Shown: positions 7,312 to 14,252 of the stretch, in pieces
How the letters are laid out: every line of letters begins with the position of its first letter
How positions within the stretch are numbered: the stretch's first letter is position 1
Source of the DNA: an uncultured Xanthobacteraceae bacterium
GTDB taxonomy: Bacteria; Pseudomonadota; Alphaproteobacteria; Rhizobiales; Xanthobacteraceae
DNA: 14,252 bases
Assembly: GCA_955652195.1 (NCBI GenBank)
Contig: CATPBC010000317.1
Coordinates: forward strand, 1-14,252
Reading direction: 5' to 3'
Notes under the pieces: model-generated
Databases searched by the model: none
Told to the model about the DNA's origin: nothing
Seen by the model: the letters and a program-made list of their open reading frames with translations, nothing else
Made by a program: the position numbers and the translations under genes

Positions 7312-8667
7312 TTGGCAATGAGGGCGGCGCGCGACCGGACGATGCGTTCGACGCGATCCCGCGATGCACCGGGCTTCGCAGTCCGCTGCCTCGCTGCCGA
7401 CATTCTCGAAAGCGTGCTGTACCGCCGTCGCGCGCTGGACGAGATCCTTGATTCGACGACCGAACTTGCCACGCTTGCGGAGCGCGATCGTGCGCTGACG
7501 CGCGCCCTGGTCGCGATCGTGCTGCGCCGGCTCGGCACGCTACGGCATGTCCTCAGTCTTTTTCTCGACCGCGGTCTGCCGCGGCAAGCGCCGCGGGTCG
7601 AGACCGCGCTGTTATTCGGCGCAGCGCAAATTCTTTTTCTCAAGGTGCCGGATCATGCCGCCGTCGATCTTGCGGTTCGCCTTGCGCAAGCGGATCCGTG
7701 CGCCGCCGGATTTGCTGGTCTGATCAATGCGGTGTTGCGGCGTCTCGCGCGCGAGGGCGCGGCGCGCCTCGCTTCCATCGATACGGCCGATCTGGATACG
7801 CCCGAATGGCTGATGACACGCTGGACGGCCGCCTATGGCGCGGTGACAGCGCGCGCCATCGCCGCCGCCAATCGCAACGAGCCCGCGCTTGACCTCACGG
7901 TGAAAAGCGATCCCGAAGCTTGGGCAAAAAAGCTCGGTGGCCGTGTGCTTGCGACCCAATCGGTGCGCGTTAATGCTTCCGGCGCGGTGAGTACGCTGCC
8001 TGGTTTTGCCGAGGGCGCATGGTGGGTCCAGGATGCGGCAGCATCGCTGCCGGCACGGCTTCTCGGTGACGTCCGCGGCCGCCGGGTCGTTGACCTCTGC
8101 GCCGCGCCGGGTGGCAAGACGGCCCAGCTTGCGCTTGCCGGCGCCAGCGTAACGGCAGTCGATCGCGCGCCGGCGCGGCTCAAACGGCTACGCGACAATC
8201 TCGCGCGGCTTGGCCTGTCGGCCGAAATCGTTGCCGCCGATGTCGAGCAATGGACGGCGGGGCCGTTCGACGCCGTGCTCCTTGACGCACCGTGCTCGTC
8301 GACCGGGACCATTCGCCGCCATCCCGACGTGCCCTGGCTCAAGACTGCCGACGATGTTGCCAAGCTATCGGCGTTGCAGCGCCGTCTGTTCGATCGCGCG
8401 GCCGCTCTGACCAAGCCGGGCGGGACGCTCGTCTACTGCACCTGTTCGCTCGAGCCGCAAGAAAATGAAATGATCGTCGCGGATCTGCTCGTGCGCGAAA
8501 CGTGCCTGCAACGGGCGCCCATCAATGCGGCCGAAATCTTCGGCTGCCGGGAGTTCATCAGCAAAGACGGCGATCTGCGCACCTTGCCCTGCCATTTTTC
8601 CGACAGCGATTCGCGCTTCGCCGGGGTTGATGGTTTCTATGCGGTGCGGCTGGTAAAAAGCCAATAA
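7312..8667 (+). CDS. rsmB: 16S rRNA (cytosine-C5)-methyltransferase RsmB
   Basis: Methylates a cytosine of 16S rRNA (C967 in E. coli numbering) using S-adenosylmethionine. 451 residues. An N-terminal NusB-like helical RNA-binding domain (about residues 20-155, with VETALLFGAAQILFL and FAGLINAVLRRL) precedes the methyltransferase domain. The latter shows motif I DLCAAPGGKT (261-270), an acidic AVDRA (282-286), motif IV DAPCSSTGTIRRHPDVPW (325-342) with Cys328, and motif VI CTCSLEPQENE with catalytic Cys378. Both conserved cysteines are present. The start is TTG at 7312 or ATG at 7318, two residues apart. The heparinase-like gene follows after 89 bases and purH after that; I recall this order as common in Hyphomicrobiales. 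Confidence 0.95.
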   Translation: MAMRAARDRTMRSTRSRDAPGFAVRCLAADILESVLYRRRALDEILDSTTELATLAERDRALTRALVAIVLRRLGTLRHVLSLFLDRGLPRQAPRVETALLFGAAQILFLKVPDHAAVDLAVRLAQADPCAAGFAGLINAVLRRLAREGAARLASIDTADLDTPEWLMTRWTAAYGAVTARAIAAANRNEPALDLTVKSDPEAWAKKLGGRVLATQSVRVNASGAVSTLPGFAEGAWWVQDAAASLPARLLGDVRGRRVVDLCAAPGGKTAQLALAGASVTAVDRAPARLKRLRDNLARLGLSAEIVAADVEQWTAGPFDAVLLDAPCSSTGTIRRHPDVPWLKTADDVAKLSALQRRLFDRAAALTKPGGTLVYCTCSLEPQENEMIVADLLVRETCLQRAPINAAEIFGCREFISKDGDLRTLPCHFSDSDSRFAGVDGFYAVRLVKSQ

Positions 8668-8756
8668 TTACAACGGCCTATCCCGCCATTAGCCGACGCG
8701 CCCGCCTTTCGTTATGGTCGCGCTGAAGAGGCGCGCAGAGAGGGCGAGCGGAGCCG

Positions 8757-10529
8757 ATGTCGCGCGTTGCTGTCGCGAACCATGCGAAGCTGTCGTGGCT
8801 TTTGCTTCGCGGCGCGTTGCGGCGCGTCGCCGGCCGCGCCAACGGGCACCCGCTGTTGCGCTGGCCCCTTATCCCGCTCAAGGCCGACCGCCTCCTAATT
8901 GCACCGCAAGACTTACGTACGGCGGACGCCACCCGGGCAACCGAAATCTATTCCGGACGCTTTGCCTTTGCCGGAAAGGTCGTCGTCTGCGATCGGCGCT
9001 CGATTTTCGAAATGGAGCCGCCGTCAGAGGAATGGGCTGCCGCCTTGCTGGGTTTCGGCTGGCTTCGCCATTTGCGTGCCGCCGAATCCGCGATCACGCG
9101 CGCCAACGCGCGCGCGCTGGTGGACGAGTGGATCTCATTGCAAGGCTCCTGGCATCCACTCGCCTGGCGTCCGGATGTGCTGGCGCGCCGTATCATCTCC
9201 TGGCTTAGCCAGTCGACCTTGATTCTGCAGGACGCCGACGCGCGTTTCTATCGGCGTTTTTTGCGCAGCCTGCTGCGTCAGGTACGCTATCTGCGCCACA
9301 CCGCCGGTGACGCGCGCCGCGGCGTCGCTCGGCTGCAGGCCGTAATCGCGCTCAGCTATGCCGCGCTGTGCATTGCCGGCCAAGCCCGCCATATCAAATC
9401 GATGACCGATTGGCTCAAGCAGGAAATCGACCGGCAGATTCTTCCGGACGGCGGGCACGCCAGCCGCGATCCTAGTGCGGTCATCGAAATTCTGCTGGAG
9501 CTGTTGCCGCTGCGCCAAGCCTTCGCATCGCGAAACATCGCGCCGCCGCAGGCGCTACAGAACGCGATCGACCGTATGATGCCGATGTTGCGCTTCTTCC
9601 GGCATTCGGAAGGCACATTCGCCCATTTCAACGGTATGGGCGCTACCCCTGCCGATCTTCTCCTCACGCTGTTGGCCTACGATGAGGCGCGTGGCGCGCC
9701 GTTCGCGAACGCACCTTATTCGGGCTATCAGCGGGTGGCGGCAAGCGGCGCAGTCGCGATCGTGGATACCGGCCGCGCGCCGTCCATCGAGATGAGCCTT
9801 GATGCTCATGCCGGGTGCTTGTCATTTGAGTTCTCCTCGCCGAGGCAGAGCCTTATCGTCGTCAATTGCGGAATGCCCGCGATCGGGCGGGAGAACTGGC
9901 GGCAGCTTGCGCGCGCGACCGCCGCGCATTCGACGGTGACATTCAACGATGCGTCGTCGGCTCGTTTTGTGGAATTGACGACCTTCCGGCGCATGCTCGG
10001 CGGCTCTCCGATCATCGGCGGGCCGAGTCGCGTGACGGTGAGCCGCGAGGATAGTTCCGACATGATCGTGCTGCGCGCGGCGCACGATGGCTACGCCAGG
10101 CGTTTCGGAATTGTCCACGAGCGCGTTTTGATGCTCTCAGCCGACGGTACGCGACTGTATGGCGAGGATATCTTTCTGGACGCCGAAGGCGAGCCGCGCG
10201 TACTTAGCACGCGCGATGAATTCGCGGTTCGCTTTCACCTGCATCCCACGGTTAAAGTAACCCGCTTGACCGACGGCCACGGCGTCATGCTGATGATGCC
10301 GAACAAAGAAGTGTGGACATTCAGCGCGCATCAGGACCGCGTCGACGTTGAAAACAGCGTCTACCTTGCCGGCAGCGAAGGGCCGCGCCGTGCCTTTCAA
10401 CTGGTCATCCGCGGGCATGCCCGCACGGCTGCGCGCGTTCAGTGGTCGCTGCAAGCCTATCCGGCAGCGGGCGCCCATGCGGACGCGACGCCGCAGATGC
10501 AAGACGAGGAGCCAAGGCTACCCCTATGA
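8757..10529 (+). CDS. Heparinase II/III family protein
   Basis: 590 residues. The N-terminal half (about 100-310) is helical, with repeated Trp/Leu/Arg-rich segments and GGHASRDPS (232-240), as in the alpha-barrel domain of heparinase II/III-type lyases. The second half matches the beta-sandwich Hepar_II_III domain: HFNGMG (290-295), SLDAHAGCLSFEFSS (347-361), VNCG (369-372) and RATAAHSTVTFND (386-398) with His351 and His391 in conserved positions. Such proteins are polysaccharide lyases, but no substrate can be assigned. No signal peptide is visible, odd for a lyase of extracellular sugar. The ATG at 8757 is preceded by GGAG only three bases away, an imperfect spacing. The gene stops inside a 15-bp tandem repeat. 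It sits between rsmB and purH on the same strand. Confidence 0.85.
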   Translation: MSRVAVANHAKLSWLLLRGALRRVAGRANGHPLLRWPLIPLKADRLLIAPQDLRTADATRATEIYSGRFAFAGKVVVCDRRSIFEMEPPSEEWAAALLGFGWLRHLRAAESAITRANARALVDEWISLQGSWHPLAWRPDVLARRIISWLSQSTLILQDADARFYRRFLRSLLRQVRYLRHTAGDARRGVARLQAVIALSYAALCIAGQARHIKSMTDWLKQEIDRQILPDGGHASRDPSAVIEILLELLPLRQAFASRNIAPPQALQNAIDRMMPMLRFFRHSEGTFAHFNGMGATPADLLLTLLAYDEARGAPFANAPYSGYQRVAASGAVAIVDTGRAPSIEMSLDAHAGCLSFEFSSPRQSLIVVNCGMPAIGRENWRQLARATAAHSTVTFNDASSARFVELTTFRRMLGGSPIIGGPSRVTVSREDSSDMIVLRAAHDGYARRFGIVHERVLMLSADGTRLYGEDIFLDAEGEPRVLSTRDEFAVRFHLHPTVKVTRLTDGHGVMLMMPNKEVWTFSAHQDRVDVENSVYLAGSEGPRRAFQLVIRGHARTAARVQWSLQAYPAAGAHADATPQMQDEEPRLPL

Positions 10530-10575
10530 TGGCTACCCCTATGATGGCTCCCCTTACGATGGCCGCCGTTATGAA
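10516..10575 (+). repeat. Four 15-bp tandem units spanning the heparinase-like stop codon
   Basis: Two identical units GGCTACCCCTATGAT (10516-10530, 10531-10545) are followed by degenerate GGCTCCCCTTACGAT (10546-10560) and GGCCGCCGTTATGAA (10561-10575). In the gene's frame TGA occurs in units 1, 2 and 4. In the +1 frame the units read GYPYD, GYPYD, GSPYD, GRRYE and stay open to a TAG at 10606. The gap to purH (10530-10615) otherwise holds only the purH ribosome binding site. Confidence 0.9.
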
Positions 10576-10615
10576 ATTTTTGCCGTGAAACGCGTGGAGC
10601 AAAGATAGGAGAGCG

Positions 10616-12208
10616 ATGACCGAAAATCTGCGCCGCGCCTCCCGCGCGCTTATTTCCGTTTCCGACAAATTCGGCGTCGTGGAATTCGCGCGCGCGCTCG
10701 CCGAGGTCGGGATTGAGCTGATTTCGACCGGCGGCACCCGGAAAATACTCAGCGACGCCGGGTTGAAAGTGCTCGATGTGAGTGACCTCACCGGGTTTCC
10801 CGAAATGATGGATGGCCGGGTCAAGACGCTGCATCCGGCCGTGCACGGCGGGCTATTGGCCATCCGCGGCAATTCCGAGCATGTCAAGGCGATGCGGGCG
10901 CATGGCATCCGGCCGATCGATATTCTGATCGCAAATCTTTATCCGTTCGAAACGACAGTCGCGCGCGGCGCGGATTTTGCCCAATGCATCGAGAATATCG
11001 ATATCGGCGGCCCGGCCATGATTCGCGCCGCGGCCAAGAACCACCAAGACGTCGCCGTGCTGGTGGATGCAAACGATTACGCCGCGCTGATCGAGGAGCT
11101 TAAGCGCCACGATGGTTGCACGACGCTCGCGCTGCGCCGTCGGCTTGCCGCCAAGGCCTATGCGCGCACTGCGGCTTACGATGCAGCGATTGCTAATTGG
11201 TTCGCCAGCGCAATCAAGGAACTCGCGCCCGACTATCGCGCCTTCGGTGGCCGGCTTATCGAAGCATTGCGCTACGGTGAGAACCCACATCAGTCGGCGG
11301 CCTTCTACCGCACGCCCGAGCTGCGGTTCGGCGTCGCCACGGCGCGGCAGGTTCAGGGCAAGCAGCTTTCCTATAACAACATCAACGATACCGACGCCGC
11401 GTACGAATGTGTTGCCGAGTTCGATCCGGCTCGCACCGCAGCCTGCGCCATCATCAAGCACGCCAATCCGTGCGGGGTGGCGGAAGCCGATAGTCTGGTC
11501 GAGGCCTACCGGAAAGCGTTCGCCTGCGACAAGACATCGGCATTCGGAGGCATTGTCGCGCTCAATCGTACGCTCGATGGCGAGGCGGCGCGGGCGATCA
11601 CCGAGATTTTCACCGAGGTGATCATCGCTCCGAACGCCACCGACGAGGCGATTGCGCTTGTTGCCGCGAAGAAGAACTTGCGGTTGCTGCTGGCGGACGG
11701 TCTGCCCGACGCGCGCGTCGGCGGGCTGACCGCCAAAACGGTGTCCGGCGGGCTTCTCGTCCAAACTCGCGACAATGCAGTTGTCGACGACATGGATTTA
11801 CGACCGGTGACGCGACGCGCCCCAACCAATGCCGAGCTGCGCGATTTGCGGTTCGCATTCCGCGTCGCCAAACACGTGAAGTCGAACACGATCGTCTATG
11901 CCAAAGATTCGGCGACTGTCGGCATCGGCGCCGGTCAGATGAGCCGCGTCGACGCAGCGCGGATTGCTGCGCGCAAGGCGCAGGACGCGGCGCGGGAAGC
12001 CGGTCTCAAGGAGCCGGCGACTAAGGGATCCGTAGTCGCGTCGGACGCTTTTTTCCCATTCGCCGACGGTCTTCTTGTCGCCATCGAAGCCGGCGCGACC
12101 GCTGTGATTCAGCCCGGCGGGTCGATGCGCGATGATGAGGTGATCGCAGCCGCCGATGCCCACGGCATCGCCATGGTCTTCACCGGCACCCGACATTTCC
12201 GGCACTAG
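10616..12208 (+). CDS. purH: Bifunctional AICAR formyltransferase / IMP cyclohydrolase
   Basis: Catalyses the last two steps of IMP synthesis. 530 residues, normal length. The N-terminal IMP cyclohydrolase domain shows [10 protein letters not shown] (11-20), STGGT (37-41) and [13 protein letters not shown] (67-79). The C-terminal formyltransferase domain shows [11 protein letters not shown] (218-228), [16 protein letters not shown] (249-264), [11 protein letters not shown] with catalytic Lys281-His282, and SNTIVYAKD (423-431). It ends in [10 protein letters not shown] and GTRHFRH, the typical C-terminus. The ATG at 10616 has GGAG four bases upstream and lies 86 bases after the heparinase-like gene. 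It is convergent with trxA; I see no PurR-type or PRPP-type operator and no purine riboswitch in the short leader. Confidence 0.98.
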   Translation: MTENLRRASRALISVSDKFGVVEFARALAEVGIELISTGGTRKILSDAGLKVLDVSDLTGFPEMMDGRVKTLHPAVHGGLLAIRGNSEHVKAMRAHGIRPIDILIANLYPFETTVARGADFAQCIENIDIGGPAMIRAAAKNHQDVAVLVDANDYAALIEELKRHDGCTTLALRRRLAAKAYARTAAYDAAIANWFASAIKELAPDYRAFGGRLIEALRYGENPHQSAAFYRTPELRFGVATARQVQGKQLSYNNINDTDAAYECVAEFDPARTAACAIIKHANPCGVAEADSLVEAYRKAFACDKTSAFGGIVALNRTLDGEAARAITEIFTEVIIAPNATDEAIALVAAKKNLRLLLADGLPDARVGGLTAKTVSGGLLVQTRDNAVVDDMDLRPVTRRAPTNAELRDLRFAFRVAKHVKSNTIVYAKDSATVGIGAGQMSRVDAARIAARKAQDAAREAGLKEPATKGSVVASDAFFPFADGLLVAIEAGATAVIQPGGSMRDDEVIAAADAHGIAMVFTGTRHFRH

Positions 12209-12242
12209 TGGGTGCAGAAGCGGCACTACAAGGATACAGTTG

Positions 12243-12317
12243 CTAGTGTCCTTATCGATTCCGAAGTTCGTACGAGCGCGCCATAAATGCTTACGAACTT
12301 CGGAATCGGGACACTAG
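12243..12317. mobile_element. MITE-like palindromic element with CTAG ends
   Basis: Left arm 12243-12272 is CTAGTGTCC, then four extra bases TTAT, then CGATTCCGAAGTTCGTA. Right arm 12292-12317 is the exact reverse complement without the four bases, so 26 bases pair around a 19-base loop. The outermost CAGT (12237-12240) and ACTG (12318-12321) extend the symmetry weakly. No coding sequence is inside. The ends would fit a TA or CTAG target duplication (TA is typical of IS630/Tc1-type elements), but the parent element is not in the window. It could also fold as a terminator for purH. Confidence 0.65.
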
Positions 12318-12338
12318 ACTGCGATTTACGTGACGCGT

Positions 12339-12381
12339 CTGGATTGCTTCGTCGCCCCGCTGGGGGCTCTTCGCAATGACG
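12339..12381. repeat. REP-like intergenic palindrome
   Basis: The stretch begins CTGGATTGCTTCGTCGCCCC and ends GGGGCTCTTCGCAATGACG. ATTGC pairs with GCAAT and GCCCC with GGGGC, with a mismatched middle. Read in reverse it is the 'GTCATTGCGAAGAGC...GACGAAGCAATCCAG' palindrome that I recall as a very common extragenic repeat in Bradyrhizobium and related genomes. It sits 21 bases right of the MITE-like palindrome. Confidence 0.7.
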
Positions 12382-12396
12382 ATAGCGGAGAAAGAC

Positions 12397-12412
12397 AAGC
12401 CAAATGCGGCTT
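12397..12412 (-). terminator. Weak candidate terminator for trxA
   Basis: On the minus strand AAGCC and GGCTT form a 5-bp stem with a 6-base loop, followed by GTCTTTCTCC, a loose T-rich tail about 60 bases after the trxA stop. A 10-bp palindrome GATCGCGATC (12414-12423) lies beside it. The stem is short, so this is only a candidate. Confidence 0.25.
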
Positions 12413-12473
12413 CGATCGCGATCCGGTCGCTTTTATTGCTGTGAGTGTCCCAAGCTGGCGAAGAACAACAACA

Positions 12474-12791
12474 TCAGATCGAGGCGGTGATCCACTGCTC
12501 GAGCTTCTGCTTCGGTTGGGCGCCGATCTGGCGCGACGCCAATTGACCGTCCTTGAACAACATCAAAGTCGGTATCGACATGATGCCGTACTTGGCAGCA
12601 ATGCCAGGATTCTCGTCGACGTTGAGCTTGACGATCTTCACCTTGCCGTTGAGCGAATTGGAAATCTCTTCTAGCGCAGGGGCGATCATCCGGCACGGAC
12701 CACACCATTCCGCCCAGAAATCAACGACCACTGGACCGCTCGCCTTGAGCACGTCCTTGTCAAACGTGGCATCGGTTACCTTCTCGACCAT
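12474..12791 (-). CDS. trxA: Thioredoxin
   Basis: Small dithiol redox protein that reduces cytoplasmic disulfides, re-reduced by thioredoxin reductase. 105 residues from the ATG at 12791. It has the [10 protein letters not shown] active site with Cys30 and Cys33, buried Asp24 (VVVDFW), the KLNVDENP strand (55-62), the cis-proline loop SIPTL with Pro74, and the C-terminal FKDGQ...GAQPK. Upstream GAGG with a 6-base spacer supports this start; the frame is open further upstream to 12932, but those 47 residues are not thioredoxin-like and would overlap addA. It lies 110 bases downstream of addA on the same strand, an arrangement I recall as usual in Hyphomicrobiales. It is convergent with purH. 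Confidence 0.97.
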   Translation of the reverse strand: MVEKVTDATFDKDVLKASGPVVVDFWAEWCGPCRMIAPALEEISNSLNGKVKIVKLNVDENPGIAAKYGIMSIPTLMLFKDGQLASRQIGAQPKQKLEQWITASI

Positions 12792-12838
12792 GAAATACCT
12801 CGTCCGTTCAGGGAGTCGTCGGCTCCGGATTAGGCGCA

Positions 12839-12868
12839 GAATCGGCTGCCCAAGAATCGGCCGCCCAA
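12839..12868. repeat. 15-bp tandem duplication between addA and trxA
   Basis: GAATCGGCTGCCCAA (12839-12853) and GAATCGGCCGCCCAA (12854-12868) are adjacent and differ at one base. They lie 48-77 bases upstream of the trxA start, where a trxA promoter could be. A perfect palindrome CCCGTACGGG (12889-12898) sits between them and the addA stop. No promoter boxes stand out. Confidence 0.7.
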
Positions 12869-12901
12869 GAGCGCTGAACCTATGAACGCCCGTACGGGGC
12901 G

Positions 12902-14252
12902 TCAAGCCGCACTCACCGGAGCGTGACAGCACTGCGTTTCGGCGCGGTCGAGTTGGGTTTTGAGTGCGGCATCCATGACGGGGAGGGGAATTTCGATCAG
13001 CCGCGGACCGCCGCTGAAAAGAAGCGCCGCGCGCACGCGTTTGGCCGGATAAATCTGGCTGAGGACCGCGCGGTACAATGCAAGCTGCGTGACATAGGCC
13101 ACCGGCACATTTTCGAGCTGGGCCGGCACGGTGCTGTCGGTCTTGTAATCGATGGCGAGGACGTCGTCGGCGCTGACGCTAAGCCGGTCCACCTGTCCAG
13201 AGACGAGAATAGGTTCGCCACCGGCACGTCCAATACGGCCGACAATCGGCACTTCCGGGCGGCTACCGGCGGCAAACACTTCGGCAAAGTTGCTGTCCTC
13301 GACTATGCCAAACACCTGCCGCGCGATTTCAGCCTGCTCACTCGCGGAAAGACTTCTTGCCGCGTTTGCAAGATAGCGCTCCAGCGCGGGCCTGCGCGCC
13401 GGCTGCGGAAGATCGGGCAAGGACTGCATGAGCCGATGCACGATCTGGCCGCGTTGCAAGGCTTTCTGTCGGTCGCGTGCGGCCTCCGGCGCAGCGCGGC
13501 CGATGTCCTCCGCAAAAGCCGACGACGGCGACAATGGTGCAGGTCGCGATGATTGGACCGGTGCTGTCTGCCGCAACCATAGGGGAAATTCCGGCCGCTC
13601 GAGTTTGGTCGTCGTCTTGGTGAGCGCGGCTGGCGCGGCAATTGCGGTCGCGGCGGTCTTGCGGAATCGCCGGACTTTTTCGTCGCCGTCGCTCTCCTCG
13701 ACCAAATAGGGATCGAGCGCTCGGCGGATGAGATCGTACCAGCAGCCGTCCGGTCGCTTTCGTTCACCGTCGGCGCCGCAGACGATTAGTCGATCAGCCG
13801 CGCGCGTCATGGCGACATAGAGGAGCCGCCGGTATTCGTCGCCCGCCTCAGTGAGCGCCGCACGGCGCGCATTCGCCAAGGCCGACGAATCGTCGGCCTT
13901 GCGTCCCGCCCAAATGACGGCCTTGCGCGAGAGCTGCAAAAGCCGCGGCTGCTTGGGTCCCGCGGGCGGCGTCATGGTATCGGCCAGGATGACGAGCGGC
14001 GCCTCAAGACCTTTTGCGCCGTGAACCGTCATGACGCGCACCTCGTTGCGTGCAATTTCCATGTCGCGCCTCACTTCGGCGCGCGCTTGCCGCAGCCAGG
14101 CGAGAAAACCTTGTAGCGACGCCGTTTCGCGGCGTTCATATTCAAGCGCCAAGCTGAGAAACTCGTCGAGCGCGTCATTTGCCTCGGGGCCGAGACGGGC
14201 GAGAAAACGCCGCCTGCCGCCGCCGGCGCCGAGAACCTGCGCATAAAATCCG
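12902..14252 (-). CDS. addA: Double-strand break repair helicase-nuclease AddA, C-terminal part (5' end beyond the window)
   Basis: AddA is the ATPase/helicase and nuclease subunit of the AddAB complex that resects double-strand breaks for RecA. The reading frame is open to the window edge; 449 residues are visible of an expected roughly 1,150. UvrD-type motif V ([20 protein letters not shown], about 14000-14050) and motif VI ([15 protein letters not shown], about 13780-13830) are intact. The C-terminal RecB-like nuclease domain shows GQIVHRLMQ (His, near 13430), SGQVDRL (Asp, near 13190) and AIDYKTD (Asp and Lys, near 13150), the full active-site set. Walker A and the other early motifs lie outside the window. 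The in-frame TTG at 14152 is internal, not the start. trxA follows after 110 bases; addB is expected beyond the edge but is not seen. Confidence 0.95.
   Translation of the reverse strand, partial: GFYAQVLGAGGGRRRFLARLGPEANDALDEFLSLALEYERRETASLQGFLAWLRQARAEVRRDMEIARNEVRVMTVHGAKGLEAPLVILADTMTPPAGPKQPRLLQLSRKAVIWAGRKADDSSALANARRAALTEAGDEYRRLLYVAMTRAADRLIVCGADGERKRPDGCWYDLIRRALDPYLVEESDGDEKVRRFRKTAATAIAAPAALTKTTTKLERPEFPLWLRQTAPVQSSRPAPLSPSSAFAEDIGRAAPEAARDRQKALQRGQIVHRLMQSLPDLPQPARRPALERYLANAARSLSASEQAEIARQVFGIVEDSNFAEVFAAGSRPEVPIVGRIGRAGGEPILVSGQVDRLSVSADDVLAIDYKTDSTVPAQLENVPVAYVTQLALYRAVLSQIYPAKRVRAALLFSGGPRLIEIPLPVMDAALKTQLDRAETQCCHAPVSAA

Noticed and set aside
10853..11764. 303-codon open frame antisense to purH
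   Set aside because: Shadow of purH; no motif, and purH is complete and intact on the other strand.
12444..12451. AGTGTCCC resembling the end of the MITE-like palindrome
   Set aside because: Only eight bases match and there is no partner arm; likely chance.
12792..12932. 47-residue N-terminal extension of thioredoxin
   Set aside because: It would overlap the addA end and include the tandem repeat; the ATG at 12791 has a good ribosome binding site and gives a standard 105-residue thioredoxin.
1..14252. tRNA, rRNA, CRISPR arrays, riboswitches, prophage or transposase genes
   Set aside because: None were seen on either strand. The repeats present are short tandem duplications or palindromes, not spaced identical repeats.

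Overview
The window looks like an ordinary stretch of chromosome from an alphaproteobacterium of the order Hyphomicrobiales (Rhizobiales), probably near Bradyrhizobium, Rhodopseudomonas or Pseudolabrys. The basis is high-GC coding sequence, protein families typical of the group (DUF1674/SdhAF4, an AddA helicase-nuclease with trxA directly downstream, a heparinase-like gene between rsmB and purH), and intergenic palindromes of a type I recall from Bradyrhizobium-like genomes. Placement is from memory of family resemblance, not a search. Every coding region is complete except the two cut by the window edges.

Layout. 1-566 (minus): 5' part of tesB, acyl-CoA thioesterase II, divergent from a UbiH/COQ6-type flavin hydroxylase (799-2061, plus). 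2184-4081 (plus): a tight cluster of gpsA, an EVE-domain protein and a four-helix DUF1761 membrane protein. 4225-6171 (plus): acs, acetyl-CoA synthetase, with its own plausible promoter. 6439-6960 (plus): a secreted YkuD L,D-transpeptidase, convergent with a small DUF1674/SdhAF4 gene (7036-7242, minus). That gene is divergent from rsmB (7312-8667, plus), which is followed by a heparinase II/III-family gene (8757-10529) and purH (10616-12208). 12474-14252 (minus): trxA and the C-terminal part of addA, convergent with purH.

Functionally this is core metabolism and maintenance: acyl-CoA and acetate activation, quinone synthesis, phospholipid backbone supply, succinate dehydrogenase assembly, cell-wall cross-linking, rRNA methylation, purine synthesis, thiol redox and double-strand-break repair. 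I see no defence system, prophage, CRISPR array, tRNA, rRNA or transposase, and nothing that amounts to an undescribed multi-gene system.

The more unusual content lies at gene edges. Two genes (acs and the heparinase-like gene) end inside short tandem duplications whose units are multiples of three, so the stop codon is repeated in frame. The gap between the convergent ldt and SdhAF4 genes is filled by iterated TCAG/CTGA words forming an imperfect inverted repeat. The purH/trxA convergent gap holds a MITE-like palindrome with CTAG ends followed by a REP-like palindrome.
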